Source of the DNA: Paenibacillus sp. YN15 | GTDB taxonomy: Bacteria; Bacillota; Bacilli; Paenibacillales; NBRC-103111 | Length of the DNA stretch: 64,000 nt | Direction of reading: 5' to 3' | NCBI RefSeq assembly: GCF_003285005.1 | Contig: NZ_QMFA01000012.1 | Coordinates: 1-64,000, forward strand | Shown: piece by piece, positions 23,874 through 33,726 of the stretch | How positions within the stretch are numbered: position 1 is the first letter of the stretch | Layout: every line of letters begins with the position of its first letter | The notes under the pieces: generated by a model | Seen by the model: only the letters and a program-made list of their open reading frames with translations | Databases searched by the model: none | What the model was told of the DNA's origin: nothing | Made by a program: the position numbers and the translations under genes

Positions 23874-26207
23874 CTATTCTGCATCATCTCCTTTCATATC
23901 CCGGATATCGCCTCTCATCTTTTTCTGATACTCCTTCGGAGTCAGCACATACCTTTCCTTAAAGAGCTTGATAAAATGCTGGATGCTGTTATATCCAAGC
24001 TGGGAAGCGATTTCCTTAACCGTGCGGTCGGACTCATACAGAAGCTTTGCCGCGCACTGCATTTTCTTTTCAGATAAATATTCAGAGAAGCCCATCCCGA
24101 TCAAGGCTCTGAAATTCCTGCTTAAATAGGAGGCGCTTATATTCAATGCTTTGCTTACATTTTCAAGAGACAGATTGTTGTATATGTTTTCATCGATATA
24201 GGTTATAATTTTCTGCTCCAGCTCATTATTGATCATCGATTTCTTCGTATTTTGCCTTTTCAGACATAGAACCTGGAACACATCATTCATCCACATCCGA
24301 AAATCAGCGATATTCCCGATCTCCTGCATCTGCTCCCGCAAATCAAAACCAAAGGTATCCCATTCATTCATATCCAAACCGATTAAGGTTTTTTTGATGC
24401 CGGAAACGATGGAATTGAGAATATACATGCCGTCGTCCATATGATAGAAGCCGGTCATCAAATCCTCTACTATGGAATCCAGGAGTGTGCTGAAGTCAGT
24501 ATCCTTCCCGCTTCTTATTGCATCCTCCAGCCTGTTTAACAGCTTAACCGGATTTTCAAGGTCATGCTTTGGGGAAACACATAAATCCTCATAGGCAAAT
24601 ATCCGTTTATGGGGCATAAAGTACATATATTTGCAGCACTCCTGCGCTTCTTTATAGGATTTGAATATGGCATCTCCCGTTCTCGGATAAGTCCCTCCGA
24701 TGCAAAACGCAAATTTTGTATTCACCGCCGACTCAATTGCTGCTTGCAGCTGTCCGCAGATATTCTTCTTATCTTCCAATAGCTCAAAGTTGACGAATCC
24801 GACGATTGTTCTATCGTCCTCCGATATGCTTTCCACCTGCAGTCCTTCTCTTTTCATCCCCAGCTCCTGAACAATGCTGTAGTTGACAAGCATCCTGTTT
24901 TCATACCCCAGGCCCGTATCGGAATAGATTTGAATGATAAAGGTAAAGATGTAGCTCCCGGTAAAGCTCAAACCCGCCAATCTTTCGATATCCTTTACCT
25001 CGTCCAGATTGGTTTTCCCCAGGATCAGCCTTGAAATGGCATCATGGTGAATGATGGGCTTGTTTGCCTCCAATTTTTCACTCAAGCTGTGAATATTCCC
25101 CGCCAGGTTATGAATCGTCCCCTCCAGCATCTGGTATTCATTTTGGGCCAGAGTATTTTCCTCTCCGCGGAATACGGCAGACAGCTTTCTGATCCTGTCC
25201 AACACCACTCCGAAGGGTTGGTAAGCCCCTTTGGTAAACACGAAGGACATGGTCAAATTGACAACAAGCAGGATGATGCAAAGGGTCAGAATATAGAGCA
25301 TCATCTGGCGGTTCTTATTATGGATGCTCTCAATGGACAGAACGGAAACATATTTCCAGTCGTTGTAGCCGGATTTTACATAGGAAACCGTGACCAGCTC
25401 TCCTTCACTTTTCAAATCCTTATTTCCGCTCATCTCCGACTGAAGGACAAACCTGCCTAAAGCCGTATCCGCAATGCTGGCTCCGATTTTGCTGCTGTCT
25501 TGATGGGCCACAATTTCCCCCTCTTTATTGACAATCAGCATCACCTCTTCTTGCTGCAAATTCATGTTTTTAATAAATTTATTGAGAAAGTCCTGCTTGA
25601 TATTGATCACCACAATGGCCTTGCTTTCCTGATTGCTTACGTTATACGGAATATTTCTTTTGTAAGCGGTAACATTTCTTTCCGCTCCAGTTTTGACCGT
25701 TTCATTGACAAACCAGGAGCGTTCGGAAGCAGCATCCCTGTATTTGGATATCCATTCAAAGGCATAGTCATTTCCAGTTTCCACATCCTGAATAAAATGG
25801 ACGTTGGAATTGATAAAAAGCACCTCTCCCGCCCGGTAATACACATCAATGGAGTCCAGAAAATCCATGGAGGATGTTATATTGAATATTTTTTGGCTGA
25901 TCGTTAAAATTCTCGAAGGCGTGTTTCTTATATCATTCTCCATTGGAAATACCAAGTCATCATTGCTTTGCAGCTGTGAAAAATAGACATTGGGAAGATT
26001 AACCACTTTCTCAACAACGGTTTCATCCACGTAATTTCGGATTTCAAGAGCGTTTTTCGTATTGTATGCTTTGGCATTATCGTCATAGGTTTTGGTAAAA
26101 AAATTGAAAAAGACAGCCTGCGGTATGATGGTTGCCATGATAATCATGGCCATGTTAAAAATTAACATCCTTGCGAAAATTGTATTTAGCTTTAAAGGCA
26201 GTTTCAT
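23874..26207 (-). CDS. Membrane sensor with C-terminal AraC DNA-binding domain
   Basis: 777 residues, one-component regulator common in Paenibacillus sugar loci. TM1 about 13-35, an extracellular Cache-like sensor about 36-300, TM2 about 302-325, a cytoplasmic linker, and an AraC helix-turn-helix pair about 665-765 (LSLENVSKALNISASYLSRN; IASQLGYNSIQHFIKLFKER). It should sense a sugar or the binding protein outside and activate the lyase and transporter genes directly. It lies between the binding-protein gene and the PL8 lyase on the same strand. Confidence 0.93.
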   Translation of the reverse strand: MKLPLKLNTIFARMLIFNMAMIIMATIIPQAVFFNFFTKTYDDNAKAYNTKNALEIRNYVDETVVEKVVNLPNVYFSQLQSNDDLVFPMENDIRNTPSRILTISQKIFNITSSMDFLDSIDVYYRAGEVLFINSNVHFIQDVETGNDYAFEWISKYRDAASERSWFVNETVKTGAERNVTAYKRNIPYNVSNQESKAIVVINIKQDFLNKFIKNMNLQQEEVMLIVNKEGEIVAHQDSSKIGASIADTALGRFVLQSEMSGNKDLKSEGELVTVSYVKSGYNDWKYVSVLSIESIHNKNRQMMLYILTLCIILLVVNLTMSFVFTKGAYQPFGVVLDRIRKLSAVFRGEENTLAQNEYQMLEGTIHNLAGNIHSLSEKLEANKPIIHHDAISRLILGKTNLDEVKDIERLAGLSFTGSYIFTFIIQIYSDTGLGYENRMLVNYSIVQELGMKREGLQVESISEDDRTIVGFVNFELLEDKKNICGQLQAAIESAVNTKFAFCIGGTYPRTGDAIFKSYKEAQECCKYMYFMPHKRIFAYEDLCVSPKHDLENPVKLLNRLEDAIRSGKDTDFSTLLDSIVEDLMTGFYHMDDGMYILNSIVSGIKKTLIGLDMNEWDTFGFDLREQMQEIGNIADFRMWMNDVFQVLCLKRQNTKKSMINNELEQKIITYIDENIYNNLSLENVSKALNISASYLSRNFRALIGMGFSEYLSEKKMQCAAKLLYESDRTVKEIASQLGYNSIQHFIKLFKERYVLTPKEYQKKMRGDIRDMKGDDAE

Positions 26208-26357
26208 TATTGCTCCCCCTCCCCCTGATGTTTTCTAATTGCTCTATATCATTTAAGGGGAACGTAATCTTGTGCGATGAAAAGCATAACTTATCCGGAG
26301 TACCGATAACCCGCGTAACCGGTACTCCGATTGTTACAATAGCAGCTTAAGGCAATC

Positions 26358-27998
26358 TTATTTCGCTGTCAACGCCTTCCATGCATCCTGGGTTTGCTTA
26401 ATCATTTCTTCCCCGCCATTGCTCATGAAGGTCTTTACATACTCGTCAAAGGAATCCACGCTTTTCTCGCCGGTAATAATTTTGAAATACGTTTCCACCG
26501 TCAGCTTCTGCAAGCTGGCATAGCTTTTGGAGTATGCATCCGTCGCAGGTATGGAAAGCTGCGTGTATGCCTTCACCAAATATTTGTCGCCAAAATCATA
26601 TTGCGGGCCCTTCAGCTTTTTGGAAACCGCAGGCACCGTCTGCATGAAGTTAAAAATGTTTCTTCCTTTGCTGGCGCCCTCCTGAACGGTTTTTACCAAA
26701 TCCACTAAGGTACCGTCGGGATTGATGGTGTAATCTCTATCTTTTTGTCCGTACATAGCCATCATGGTGTAATCTTTATCGGAAATATAGGTATCCAGCA
26801 TTTTCAGAATCGTCTCGACCTTCCGCTCGTCCTTCACAACCTTTGAGGAAAATACCATGGATTCCGTAAAATTTTCACCTGCCAGCTGTCCGGATTTCCC
26901 TTTGGGGCCAACAGGGGCTTTGCCCAGCATGTAGTTCTTCCCGAATTCCACATCCGGCTTGATCTTTTTCCACTCCTGATAAATCGTTCCGCCGGGATCA
27001 TTGGCCGCTAAGGGCGGTACCCAATGATAATACGAGGCAAATCCGTTCACGCCTACTCTCCCGTTCATAAAATCCTGCGAGAGCGCCCAATATCCTCCTT
27101 TATTCTCACCAGTTACAAACTCCGGATCAACAATGCCGTCCTTGTACCATTTCTGAAGCAATGACAGCGCTTCCTTCATTTCCGGCTGAACCGCATTCAA
27201 TGCCGGAAGCCCTTGATCGTTCAATGACCACCGCAATTCGGGCATAGGGGTTCCCTTAAAATCATTGGAAGCGAAAGGCGGCGCTCCAAAGGCTCCCATG
27301 ACGGCCGGCATGATGGAATTGGACAGACCATAGGTGTCTTTTTTCCCGTTTCCATCGGGATCATCATTTCTGAATTTGTAGAAGGCTTCCTCAAATTCCT
27401 GGAGTGTTTCCGGAATCTTGGTGATTCCCACTTTATTCAGCCAATCGATCCTCCATGAAATCACCGAGGGATACTGGCCGGTTCCTACGCCGGTGAACCC
27501 GTAGTTTTTCCCGTTTTGGGTGGTCAGTCTCCAAATTGTACTGTCCAGATTATTCTCTTGAATCAACTTCATATAATTGGGTGCATACTTGGCTATCTTT
27601 TCCACCGGAATTTCGCCGACAATGCCCTGCTCTACATACTTTTTAAGATTGGCTCTGTTTTTCAGCCTCATGATGTCGGGAACTTCTCCCGCGGACAGGC
27701 GAATGTTTAGGACCTCATCCCATTTCTGGTCGTCCACGTACCAGATATTGAATTTCGCATTAAACCGCTCCTCAACCGCCTTCACCACATCCGACTCCAT
27801 ATTGGGCTGCGCGACGGACTGCCACCCCAGCCAATCAATGGCAACCGGCGGCAATTTCCCCGCCTGTGAGGCAGCGGGTTCGGTTTTGGAGCTTGCTTCA
27901 GGCTGGCCTGCAGAATCCTTGCTGCAGCCTGCAACCGCCGTCAGTGCCAAGATGCCCGCAGTACAAATGAAAAGACCCCTTTTTGAACGGAATAACAT
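26358..27998 (-). CDS. Sugar-binding lipoprotein of ABC transporter (locus 1)
   Basis: 546 residues; extracellular solute-binding protein of the LplA type. Lipoprotein signal ends LTAVAGC (C25). The body has the large-family features (DWLGWQS near the N-terminus, RIDWLNKVGI, NDDPDGNGKKDTYGL). It follows its two permease genes and should deliver oligosaccharides released by the PL8 lyase. No ATPase gene is in the locus; Paenibacillus systems of this type normally share an MsmX-like ATPase encoded elsewhere. Confidence 0.93.
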   Translation of the reverse strand: MLFRSKRGLFICTAGILALTAVAGCSKDSAGQPEASSKTEPAASQAGKLPPVAIDWLGWQSVAQPNMESDVVKAVEERFNAKFNIWYVDDQKWDEVLNIRLSAGEVPDIMRLKNRANLKKYVEQGIVGEIPVEKIAKYAPNYMKLIQENNLDSTIWRLTTQNGKNYGFTGVGTGQYPSVISWRIDWLNKVGITKIPETLQEFEEAFYKFRNDDPDGNGKKDTYGLSNSIMPAVMGAFGAPPFASNDFKGTPMPELRWSLNDQGLPALNAVQPEMKEALSLLQKWYKDGIVDPEFVTGENKGGYWALSQDFMNGRVGVNGFASYYHWVPPLAANDPGGTIYQEWKKIKPDVEFGKNYMLGKAPVGPKGKSGQLAGENFTESMVFSSKVVKDERKVETILKMLDTYISDKDYTMMAMYGQKDRDYTINPDGTLVDLVKTVQEGASKGRNIFNFMQTVPAVSKKLKGPQYDFGDKYLVKAYTQLSIPATDAYSKSYASLQKLTVETYFKIITGEKSVDSFDEYVKTFMSNGGEEMIKQTQDAWKALTAK

Positions 27999-28058
27999 AG
28001 CGTTCCTCCTACATTCAATTTGATTTATATTACCAGCATATCGCTGACAACATCATGC

Positions 28059-28931
28059 TTAGCCTTTTACGGACCCGATAAGCATTCCTTTGACAAAGTA
28101 TTTCTGCAAAAACGGGTAGGTGCAAATGATGGGAAGAGTTGCAGCCACCAGGGCGGCCATCTTCATGGTTTCGCTGTTCACATAGATGTTCTGGCTTTCC
28201 CCCATCACATCCACCGATTGTCCTTGAAGCAGAATCTGTCTCAAAACATATTGCAAGACATATTTGTTTTGATCCTTGATATAAATCATGCAATCAAACC
28301 ATGCATTCCAGTTTGAAACTGCTGACCACAACGCCGCAGTGGCGATAATCGGCATGGAGATGGGAATAACGATTTTAAACAGGATATACATCTCATTTGC
28401 GCCATCGATCCGGGCCGATTCCTCAATCTCTTGGGGAACCGTCATGAAGAAGTTTCTGACAATAATCAGCGTAAATGTGTTTACCGCTGCCGGAAGAATC
28501 AGCGCGCCAAAGCTGTTATAAAGCCCCAATCCTTTGACAAGCAGGTAGGACGGAATCAGTCCTCCGCTGAAATACATGGTAAATATAATAATCAGTGTCC
28601 AAAGCTTCCGGTTGGGCAGATAGCTTTTGGACAAGGGATAGGCCCCAATCGTATAAAGGAATACGGACAGCGCTGTAGCCACAACAGTACGTATAATGGT
28701 ATTCCGGTAGGCCTCCCAGATTAAGGAATACTCCAGAATCCGCTTGTATCCTTCAAAGTCGAATTTGGTGGGAATGATATGAAAGCCGAAGCTGGATACA
28801 ACAGAGGACGGGCTTACCGATATGGTAATGGCCTGCAGGAAGGGCAATAGGGTTGCGATTGACAGCAGGATCAATACGGTGTAAACGAATGTGTCTATAA
28901 GGACATCCTCTACCGTCCTTTTTATTCTCAT
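28059..28931 (-). CDS. Sugar ABC transporter permease, LplC/MalG type (locus 1)
   Basis: 290 residues, six hydrophobic segments, and the ATPase-contacting EAA loop EIEESARIDGANEMYILFKI. GAGG lies 8 bases before the ATG at 28931; the reading frame is open further upstream but would overlap the preceding permease. Middle gene of the permease-permease-binding protein set. Confidence 0.93.
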   Translation of the reverse strand: MRIKRTVEDVLIDTFVYTVLILLSIATLLPFLQAITISVSPSSVVSSFGFHIIPTKFDFEGYKRILEYSLIWEAYRNTIIRTVVATALSVFLYTIGAYPLSKSYLPNRKLWTLIIIFTMYFSGGLIPSYLLVKGLGLYNSFGALILPAAVNTFTLIIVRNFFMTVPQEIEESARIDGANEMYILFKIVIPISMPIIATAALWSAVSNWNAWFDCMIYIKDQNKYVLQYVLRQILLQGQSVDVMGESQNIYVNSETMKMAALVAATLPIICTYPFLQKYFVKGMLIGSVKG

Positions 28932-28947
28932 AAAGTTACCTCGTTTC

Positions 28948-29922
28948 CTATAAAATAGCATAATTGCTGAATTTTCTTGCGATAAAGTTTGCATTCATCA
29001 CCAATGTGAAAGCGACTACATTTTTAAACAACCCCACTGCTGTGGCATAACCAAAGTTCATATTCACAAGCCCTTCACGGTAGGTATAGGTGGAGATGAC
29101 GTCTCCCACCGATAAAACCTTGGCATTCAACAGGTTATAAATCTGATCAAAATCATCCTGTATAATACTCCCCGTGGCAAAAATGAACATGATAATGATA
29201 ACCGGCGTAATGGAGGGGATGGTGATATACCATATTCTTTGCAGCCTGCCTGCCCCGTCCATATTGGCAACATCATACAGCTCCGTGTTAATTCCTGCTA
29301 CGGCGGCGAGATAGATGATGGATTGCCAGCCTACCTCCCGCCAGATCGAGGATGCTACGATAACTCCCCTAAACCAGTTTACGTCTGCAATAAAGAAGAT
29401 GGGGTCAATGCCCAAAAGCTGAAGCAAAATATTGATCGGGCCCCGGCTGGGAGAAAGCAGCTCAATCAGGAATCCCGCCAGCACCACCCACGATATAAAA
29501 TGTGGCAAATAAGTAACTGTTTGCACGGCTTTTTTAAAAAAGGTATGCCTGACTTCATTGATAATTAAGCACAGTATGATGGGTGCAGGGAAGCCGAAAA
29601 AAAGCTTGTAGAAGCTGATGATCAGTGTATTCTTCAATACAGGCAGAAAATCCAGACCGGTAAAAAGCATGGTGAAATGCTCCAGGCCAACCCACGGGCT
29701 TCCCGCAATCCCTTTCAAGGGATAAAAATCCTTAAAGGCCAACATGATTCCATACATGGGGGCATAGTGAAAAACCGCATAATAAACAAGCAAAGGCAAT
29801 AGCAACAGGAATAAATACTTATGCTTTACATATTCCCTCAAGAGGGAATTTCGTTTTAAAAGACTTTTTCCTTTTTGTCGGGTGCCGTTTAATGGAGCCG
29901 GTATGGTAACATTGCTCTTCAA
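28948..29922 (-). CDS. Sugar ABC transporter permease, LplB/MalF type (locus 1)
   Basis: About 324 residues, six transmembrane segments (first LFLLLLPLLVYYAVF), EAA loop ELYDVANMDGAGRLQRIWYI. AAAGAGGG precedes a TTG at 29922; an upstream ATG at 29946 lacks a good ribosome binding site, so the TTG is preferred. First gene of polysaccharide locus 1 on the minus strand. Confidence 0.88.
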   Translation of the reverse strand: MKSNVTIPAPLNGTRQKGKSLLKRNSLLREYVKHKYLFLLLLPLLVYYAVFHYAPMYGIMLAFKDFYPLKGIAGSPWVGLEHFTMLFTGLDFLPVLKNTLIISFYKLFFGFPAPIILCLIINEVRHTFFKKAVQTVTYLPHFISWVVLAGFLIELLSPSRGPINILLQLLGIDPIFFIADVNWFRGVIVASSIWREVGWQSIIYLAAVAGINTELYDVANMDGAGRLQRIWYITIPSITPVIIIMFIFATGSIIQDDFDQIYNLLNAKVLSVGDVISTYTYREGLVNMNFGYATAVGLFKNVVAFTLVMNANFIARKFSNYAIL

Positions 29923-30070
29923 ATTGTAATCCCTCTTTCTGTACATTCTGTATTTTCAACCTGCCTGCTGAGATTACCTTAACAGCTGAGGGTACCACTG
30001 TAAATTACAATGATCTTGTTTTCATGTTGTTTTATTGCCCGATTTCGCTCCGCCACTGCTGTTTTGTTGG

Positions 30071-30086
30071 ATTTCCGGCCGGAAAT
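30071..30086. promoter_or_regulatory. Perfect 16-bp palindrome upstream of locus 1
   Basis: ATTTCCGGCCGGAAAT is perfectly symmetrical and lies about 150 bases upstream of the first permease of locus 1, within the 29923-30213 gap. It could be an operator; no owner is known. Confidence 0.4.
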
Positions 30087-30112
30087 ATGGGGTAGGCGCT
30101 TCGTCCAGACGC

Positions 30113-30150
30113 GAAAAAAGAGCAGTTATCTTTTCGATAATCTGCCCTTT
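30113..30150 (-). terminator. Intrinsic terminator after the SagB-like gene
   Basis: Minus strand: GGGCAG-A-TTATC pairs with GATAACTGCTC around a short A-rich loop (one bulge) and is followed by TTTTTT. It is about 65 bases past the stop codon at 30214. Confidence 0.65.
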
Positions 30151-30213
30151 CTGATTGTCTGTCCTGCGTCTCCACTTATGACATTGGCTGCCGGTCTGTC
30201 CTTACTCTGGAGC

Positions 30214-30978
30214 CTACAGCTGCACTCCCACCGGGGCCGCATATACCACAAATTCCTCTTCGCCGTCCACTTGGAGCAGCCGGTCCGCCACCTCCTGCTC
30301 AAAGGCGGCAATAGCGCAGGTTCCGCAGCCAATGGCATGTGCGGACAGGTACAAATTCTGCATCACATGGCCCACATCCATAAGCATGACCCGGTGGGAG
30401 GCAATGGAGTACCGCCATTCGCTGCGGTAGGGCACCGCCGTATAAAAGAAGGTCACCGCTCCTTTGGCTGCCCAGCCTTGACCGCACAGGCTCACCGTTA
30501 CCTCTTCCTCCAGATTGTCCACCGCAACCACAAATTCCAGGGCATGCTCCAGCGGAAGATAGTGGTAAATCCCCTTTTCCAACCCCTCCACCTGGAACAC
30601 GGCCAGGTAGGTTTCAAAGGGATGCCTGGCTCCCGCCGAAGGCACCGGGCGCAGCGCCGCATACCCGCTGCCGCGGATGCCCGTTACTCCTTGGGTGGAC
30701 CACAAGAGAAATGCCAGCTGCTCCAGGGAAATGGGCTCCTGCTTGTACACTCTCACGCTTTTGCGGGTTTGGAGCAAGGCCAGATAATCTGCCTGCTTCA
30801 CGGTTCCCGCGAACTCCTTGGTCAACGGAATGACAGTTGTTCCTCTTGCCGGGTGGGACAGGGGCGGCTGGGGCAGCTTTTTGCTTTGGTCGGATTCATA
30901 CTGGTCCTTGCCGAAGATGCTTTTCATAAAATTGCGGTTTTCCTGAATTTTCCGGCGCACTTCTTCCTCTGACAGCAT
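30214..30978 (-). CDS. SagB/ThcOx-family nitroreductase-like oxidoreductase
   Basis: 254 residues with the nitroreductase fold: FMN-binding TRKSVRVYKQEPI, the SagB-like PVPSAGARHPFETYLAV, and GCGTCAIAAFEQEVADRLL. SagB/ThcOx members oxidise azolines in thiazole/oxazole-modified peptides, but standalone members exist with unknown roles. I see no cyclodehydratase (YcaO) or precursor peptide nearby, so a peptide-modifying role is not supported. Start set by GGAGGG 7 bases before ATG 30978; an upstream in-frame TTG has no ribosome binding site. Confidence 0.88.
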   Translation of the reverse strand: MLSEEEVRRKIQENRNFMKSIFGKDQYESDQSKKLPQPPLSHPARGTTVIPLTKEFAGTVKQADYLALLQTRKSVRVYKQEPISLEQLAFLLWSTQGVTGIRGSGYAALRPVPSAGARHPFETYLAVFQVEGLEKGIYHYLPLEHALEFVVAVDNLEEEVTVSLCGQGWAAKGAVTFFYTAVPYRSEWRYSIASHRVMLMDVGHVMQNLYLSAHAIGCGTCAIAAFEQEVADRLLQVDGEEEFVVYAAPVGVQL

Positions 30979-31125
30979 TTCTCTTCCCTCCAAATAGTCT
31001 TGTTCATTATGAAAATTAACCCAATTGTACCGCAATCCTGCATTGACGGATAGCCTGTCTCTTTGTTAAAATAATTATAATTATTCCAATCATTTTAATC
31101 AGATTAATTTGGAGGCGGACCCTTT

Positions 31126-31544
31126 ATGAAGGAAATCCCCATTGAATATGTAAAAGCCAACCAAACCGGCATCGTGCTGTCGGTGATTGCCTTTCTTGTG
31201 TTCCGTCAGCCCTGGATCATCGCTGCCCTATGGGTGATTCAGGCGGCGGGGCTGGCTACCGGGGGACGCTGGAATCCGTTTGCCGCCTTGGGCCGGCGTT
31301 TCCTTACCCCCAAGGGCAAGGAAACGCAAGCCGCGGAGCTGCTCCGGTTCAACAATTCGCTGGCCGTGGCTTTCCTTACGCTGTCGCTGGGAAGCCTGCT
31401 GCTGGGCTGGACCGCCGCAGGCTATGTGTTCGCCGTGATGCTGCTGGCGCGGCAGGCGCTGCCCTGCTGGGTTATTGCGTCGGCTGTACCCTCTACTTCT
31501 GGGTGAAGCAGCTTAGAGCCGGGCGCTTGACCGGAGGACGTTAA
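31126..31544 (+). pseudogene. DUF4395 membrane protein, apparent frameshift
   Basis: The first about 110 residues (from MKEIPIEYVKANQTG) read as a DUF4395 membrane protein, but the frame then runs into a false C-terminus and stops at 31506. Moving to the -1 frame near 31450-31460 restores the expected ending GYCVGCTLYFWVKQ and a stop at 31544, just before a terminator. One extra G in CTGGCGCGGCAGG would give a continuous frame. It is either a real inactivating deletion or a sequencing error. The intact family is a small integral membrane protein of unknown function with conserved cysteines at the end. Confidence 0.75.
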
Positions 31545-31570
31545 GCCATTTCACTGTTTCCGATTCCCGA

Positions 31571-31595
31571 AGAGTCTGCCGCGCAGGCTCTTTTT
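31571..31595 (+). terminator. Intrinsic terminator after the DUF4395 gene
   Basis: AGAG-T-CTGC (31571-31579) pairs with GCAG-G-CTCT (31583-31591) around a short loop, followed by TTTTT. Confidence 0.75.
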
Positions 31596-31665
31596 GGGTT
31601 TGCACGGCGGTTTGGACCATGCGGATAGTCCCCGGCGGAAATTCTCCCCGCGAGTCGGATTAATG

Positions 31666-31855
31666 TAAGCGCCAGACAATGTACGCTAACGGCCCCTCAA
31701 CCGGAAAAAGTCCGGCAATAAGAACATAAAATGTATGCTATTTGCCAAATCCCCCTCAAAAACAGCCTCATTTACACCATTAGCATACATTTTCGGTACG
31801 CTATTTTGCTTCGAGCCGCTCAGTTTGCCGGATAGCATACATTTGATGACCGCTA
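31666..31855. repeat. Four-unit phased repeat array 5
   Basis: 23-bp units at 31666-31688 and 31718-31740 (forward, ending AATGTAYGCTA) and 31781-31803 and 31833-31855 (inverted, starting TAGCATACATTT); steps 52, 63, 52 bp. Nothing else is recognisable in the 31596-31967 gap. Confidence 0.85.
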
Positions 31856-31973
31856 TCATGGGAGGTCCACGCAGGCGAGCAAGGCCGCAGCCGACTTACC
31901 TTTTCCCGCGGAATGTGGCAAAATAAAAGGATAGGCTGAAGCTGGCAATCCAATGTGAAACGAGGGGATGACG

Positions 31974-32624
31974 GTGCTGTCTCAGGAATGGGATTGGATC
32001 AAAAGCAAGGACCCTGTTTGGGAGACACCCGCACAGGAGTGCTACTATTACGTGTGGAGATGGAAAGAGCTTGGCCTCACCCGGTTTCTGGACCTGGGCT
32101 GCGGTCTGGGCCGCCATGCCCTGCAATTTGCGGAGGCGGGTTATGCGGTAACCGCCTTCGACCTGTCCCAATCGGGGCTGGACGCCCTTGCCGCAAGCGC
32201 TGCATCCCGGGAGCTGCCGATGGAGCTGGTGAGAGGGGACATGCAGGCTTTGCCTTTTGCCGACAATACCTTCGACAGCCTTCTCTCGTACCATTGCATT
32301 TATCACACGGATGTGAAGGGGCTGAAGCAAGCCGCCCGGGAAATCGCCAGAGTCACCCGCCCCGGCGACGAGATCTTCCTGACCCTGAATTCCACGCTAA
32401 GCCCCAACTATACCAGGGCCGGGCCCGAATACCGGCGGCTGGATGTGCGGACGCTGCAATATGCCAAGGACGGGGAAGAGGGCATTCCCCATTGTTATGT
32501 GAACGCCCATGAAGCGGCGGAGCTGTTCTCCGGCTTTGAGATGCTGCAATTCAGGCATGTGGAGGACCATTCCTTCCTGGGCAAAAAAGGCTGCCACTTC
32601 CACATCCATGCGCGGGCGCTTTAA
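31974..32624 (+). CDS. Class I SAM-dependent methyltransferase
   Basis: About 216 residues. SAM-binding motif I FLDLGCGLGRHALQFAEAGY, acidic motif AFDLSQSGLDAL, motif II-like RGDMQALPFADNTFDSLLSY, and RVTRPGDEIFLTL. Substrate unknown. GAGGGG directly abuts the ATG at 31968, which cannot work as its ribosome binding site; a GTG two codons later (31974) has correct spacing and is preferred. Followed by a second methyltransferase 39 bases on, probably co-transcribed. Confidence 0.88.
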   Translation: MLSQEWDWIKSKDPVWETPAQECYYYVWRWKELGLTRFLDLGCGLGRHALQFAEAGYAVTAFDLSQSGLDALAASAASRELPMELVRGDMQALPFADNTFDSLLSYHCIYHTDVKGLKQAAREIARVTRPGDEIFLTLNSTLSPNYTRAGPEYRRLDVRTLQYAKDGEEGIPHCYVNAHEAAELFSGFEMLQFRHVEDHSFLGKKGCHFHIHARAL

Positions 32625-32663
32625 ATCGGTGCCATCTATTCAGGGAAAGCGGAGGGATATGCA

Positions 32664-33416
32664 ATGAACAACACAGGCAAATTTACCGGAAAGGCCGAGC
32701 TTTACGCCAAGGCCAGGCCGGGATACCCACAGGCTATGCTGGACCGCATCGCCCAGGCGGCGGGAATCGGAGCAGGCTCGGAGGTGGCGGATATCGGGGC
32801 GGGCACCGGGATTTTTTCCAGGGCGCTGCTCACCTGCGGCTGCCGGGTCTACGGCGTGGAGCCCAATGCCGACATGCGTGCGGTAGCCGAGCGGGAGCTG
32901 GCGGATGAGCAGCGGTTTGTGCCCGTGGCCGGGACGGCGGAGGATACCACCCTTCCCGGCGGGAGCGTGGACGCGGTAACCGTAGCCCAAGCCTTCCATT
33001 GGTTTGATGCAGAGGCCTTCGGCCAAGAATGCCGGCGGATTCTCCGGCCTGGCGGCCAGGTGGTGCTGGTGTGGAATTCGCGGATTCACAACCGGGATTC
33101 CGTCCGCGAAAATGAAGCCGTCCTGCGGGAGTTCTGCCCCAATTTCACCGGCTTCAGCGGCGGGATCGCCTATCTGGACGACAAGATCGGAGGCTTCTTT
33201 CACCAGAATTTTACCGTAGAAAAATTCCCCAATGATCTGCCGTTTGACAAAACCGGCTTTATTGAGCGGAACCTGTCCAGCTCCTATTCGCTAAAACCCG
33301 GCGATCCCCGCTATGAGGAATACGTTGCGGCGCTGGAGGACCTGTTTGATCGCTGCGCCCAGGACGGCATCTACATGCAGCCCAACGAAACAGTGGCCTA
33401 TTGGGGCCGCCCGTAA
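32664..33416 (+). CDS. Class I SAM-dependent methyltransferase
   Basis: 250 residues of the UbiE/YcgJ-like group. Motif I EVADIGAGTGIFSRAL, then GVEPNADMRAVAE, and VDAVTVAQAFHWFDAEAF, a signature common in this branch; then RRILRPGGQVVLVWNSR. CGGAGGG is 7 bases before the ATG. Unrelated in sequence to the upstream methyltransferase despite the shared fold. Target unknown. Confidence 0.9.
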   Translation: MNNTGKFTGKAELYAKARPGYPQAMLDRIAQAAGIGAGSEVADIGAGTGIFSRALLTCGCRVYGVEPNADMRAVAERELADEQRFVPVAGTAEDTTLPGGSVDAVTVAQAFHWFDAEAFGQECRRILRPGGQVVLVWNSRIHNRDSVRENEAVLREFCPNFTGFSGGIAYLDDKIGGFFHQNFTVEKFPNDLPFDKTGFIERNLSSSYSLKPGDPRYEEYVAALEDLFDRCAQDGIYMQPNETVAYWGRP

Positions 33417-33726
33417 CCGTTGGCCCCATAGAGGGCGGCGGCCGAGGCTAAGGCTATGCAGGTGGATGTCTTTTGGGACGGTGGCGTCGAGGCTGATGCG
33501 TGTGGATGACGATGGCCGCCAAACCAACTGCTTGATGGTGTTTTGTAGGCGCGGTGTGCTGGGCTCCAATATGGATTCTATTTGATCATGGTGGTCTGTT
33601 ATTTTGTCAAAATAGGCACTTTCGGATGATCCGTCAAATAAAATTTTAAAATAAATGTGTTTACTTGGTGAGAAAATATAGGAAAAATCCCAACTGGGAA
33701 ATGCTCGCCGCAATGCGCATAGACGG
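33417..33726. other. Gap with no recognisable gene
   Basis: Between a methyltransferase and the terminator of locus 2. Open frames on the minus strand lack ribosome binding sites and resemble no family. No repeat unit of the phased-array type was found here. Confidence 0.5.

Noticed and set aside
30214-30978. Thiazole/oxazole peptide cluster around the SagB-like gene
   Set aside because: No YcaO, SagC/D or precursor peptide was found within the neighbouring genes.
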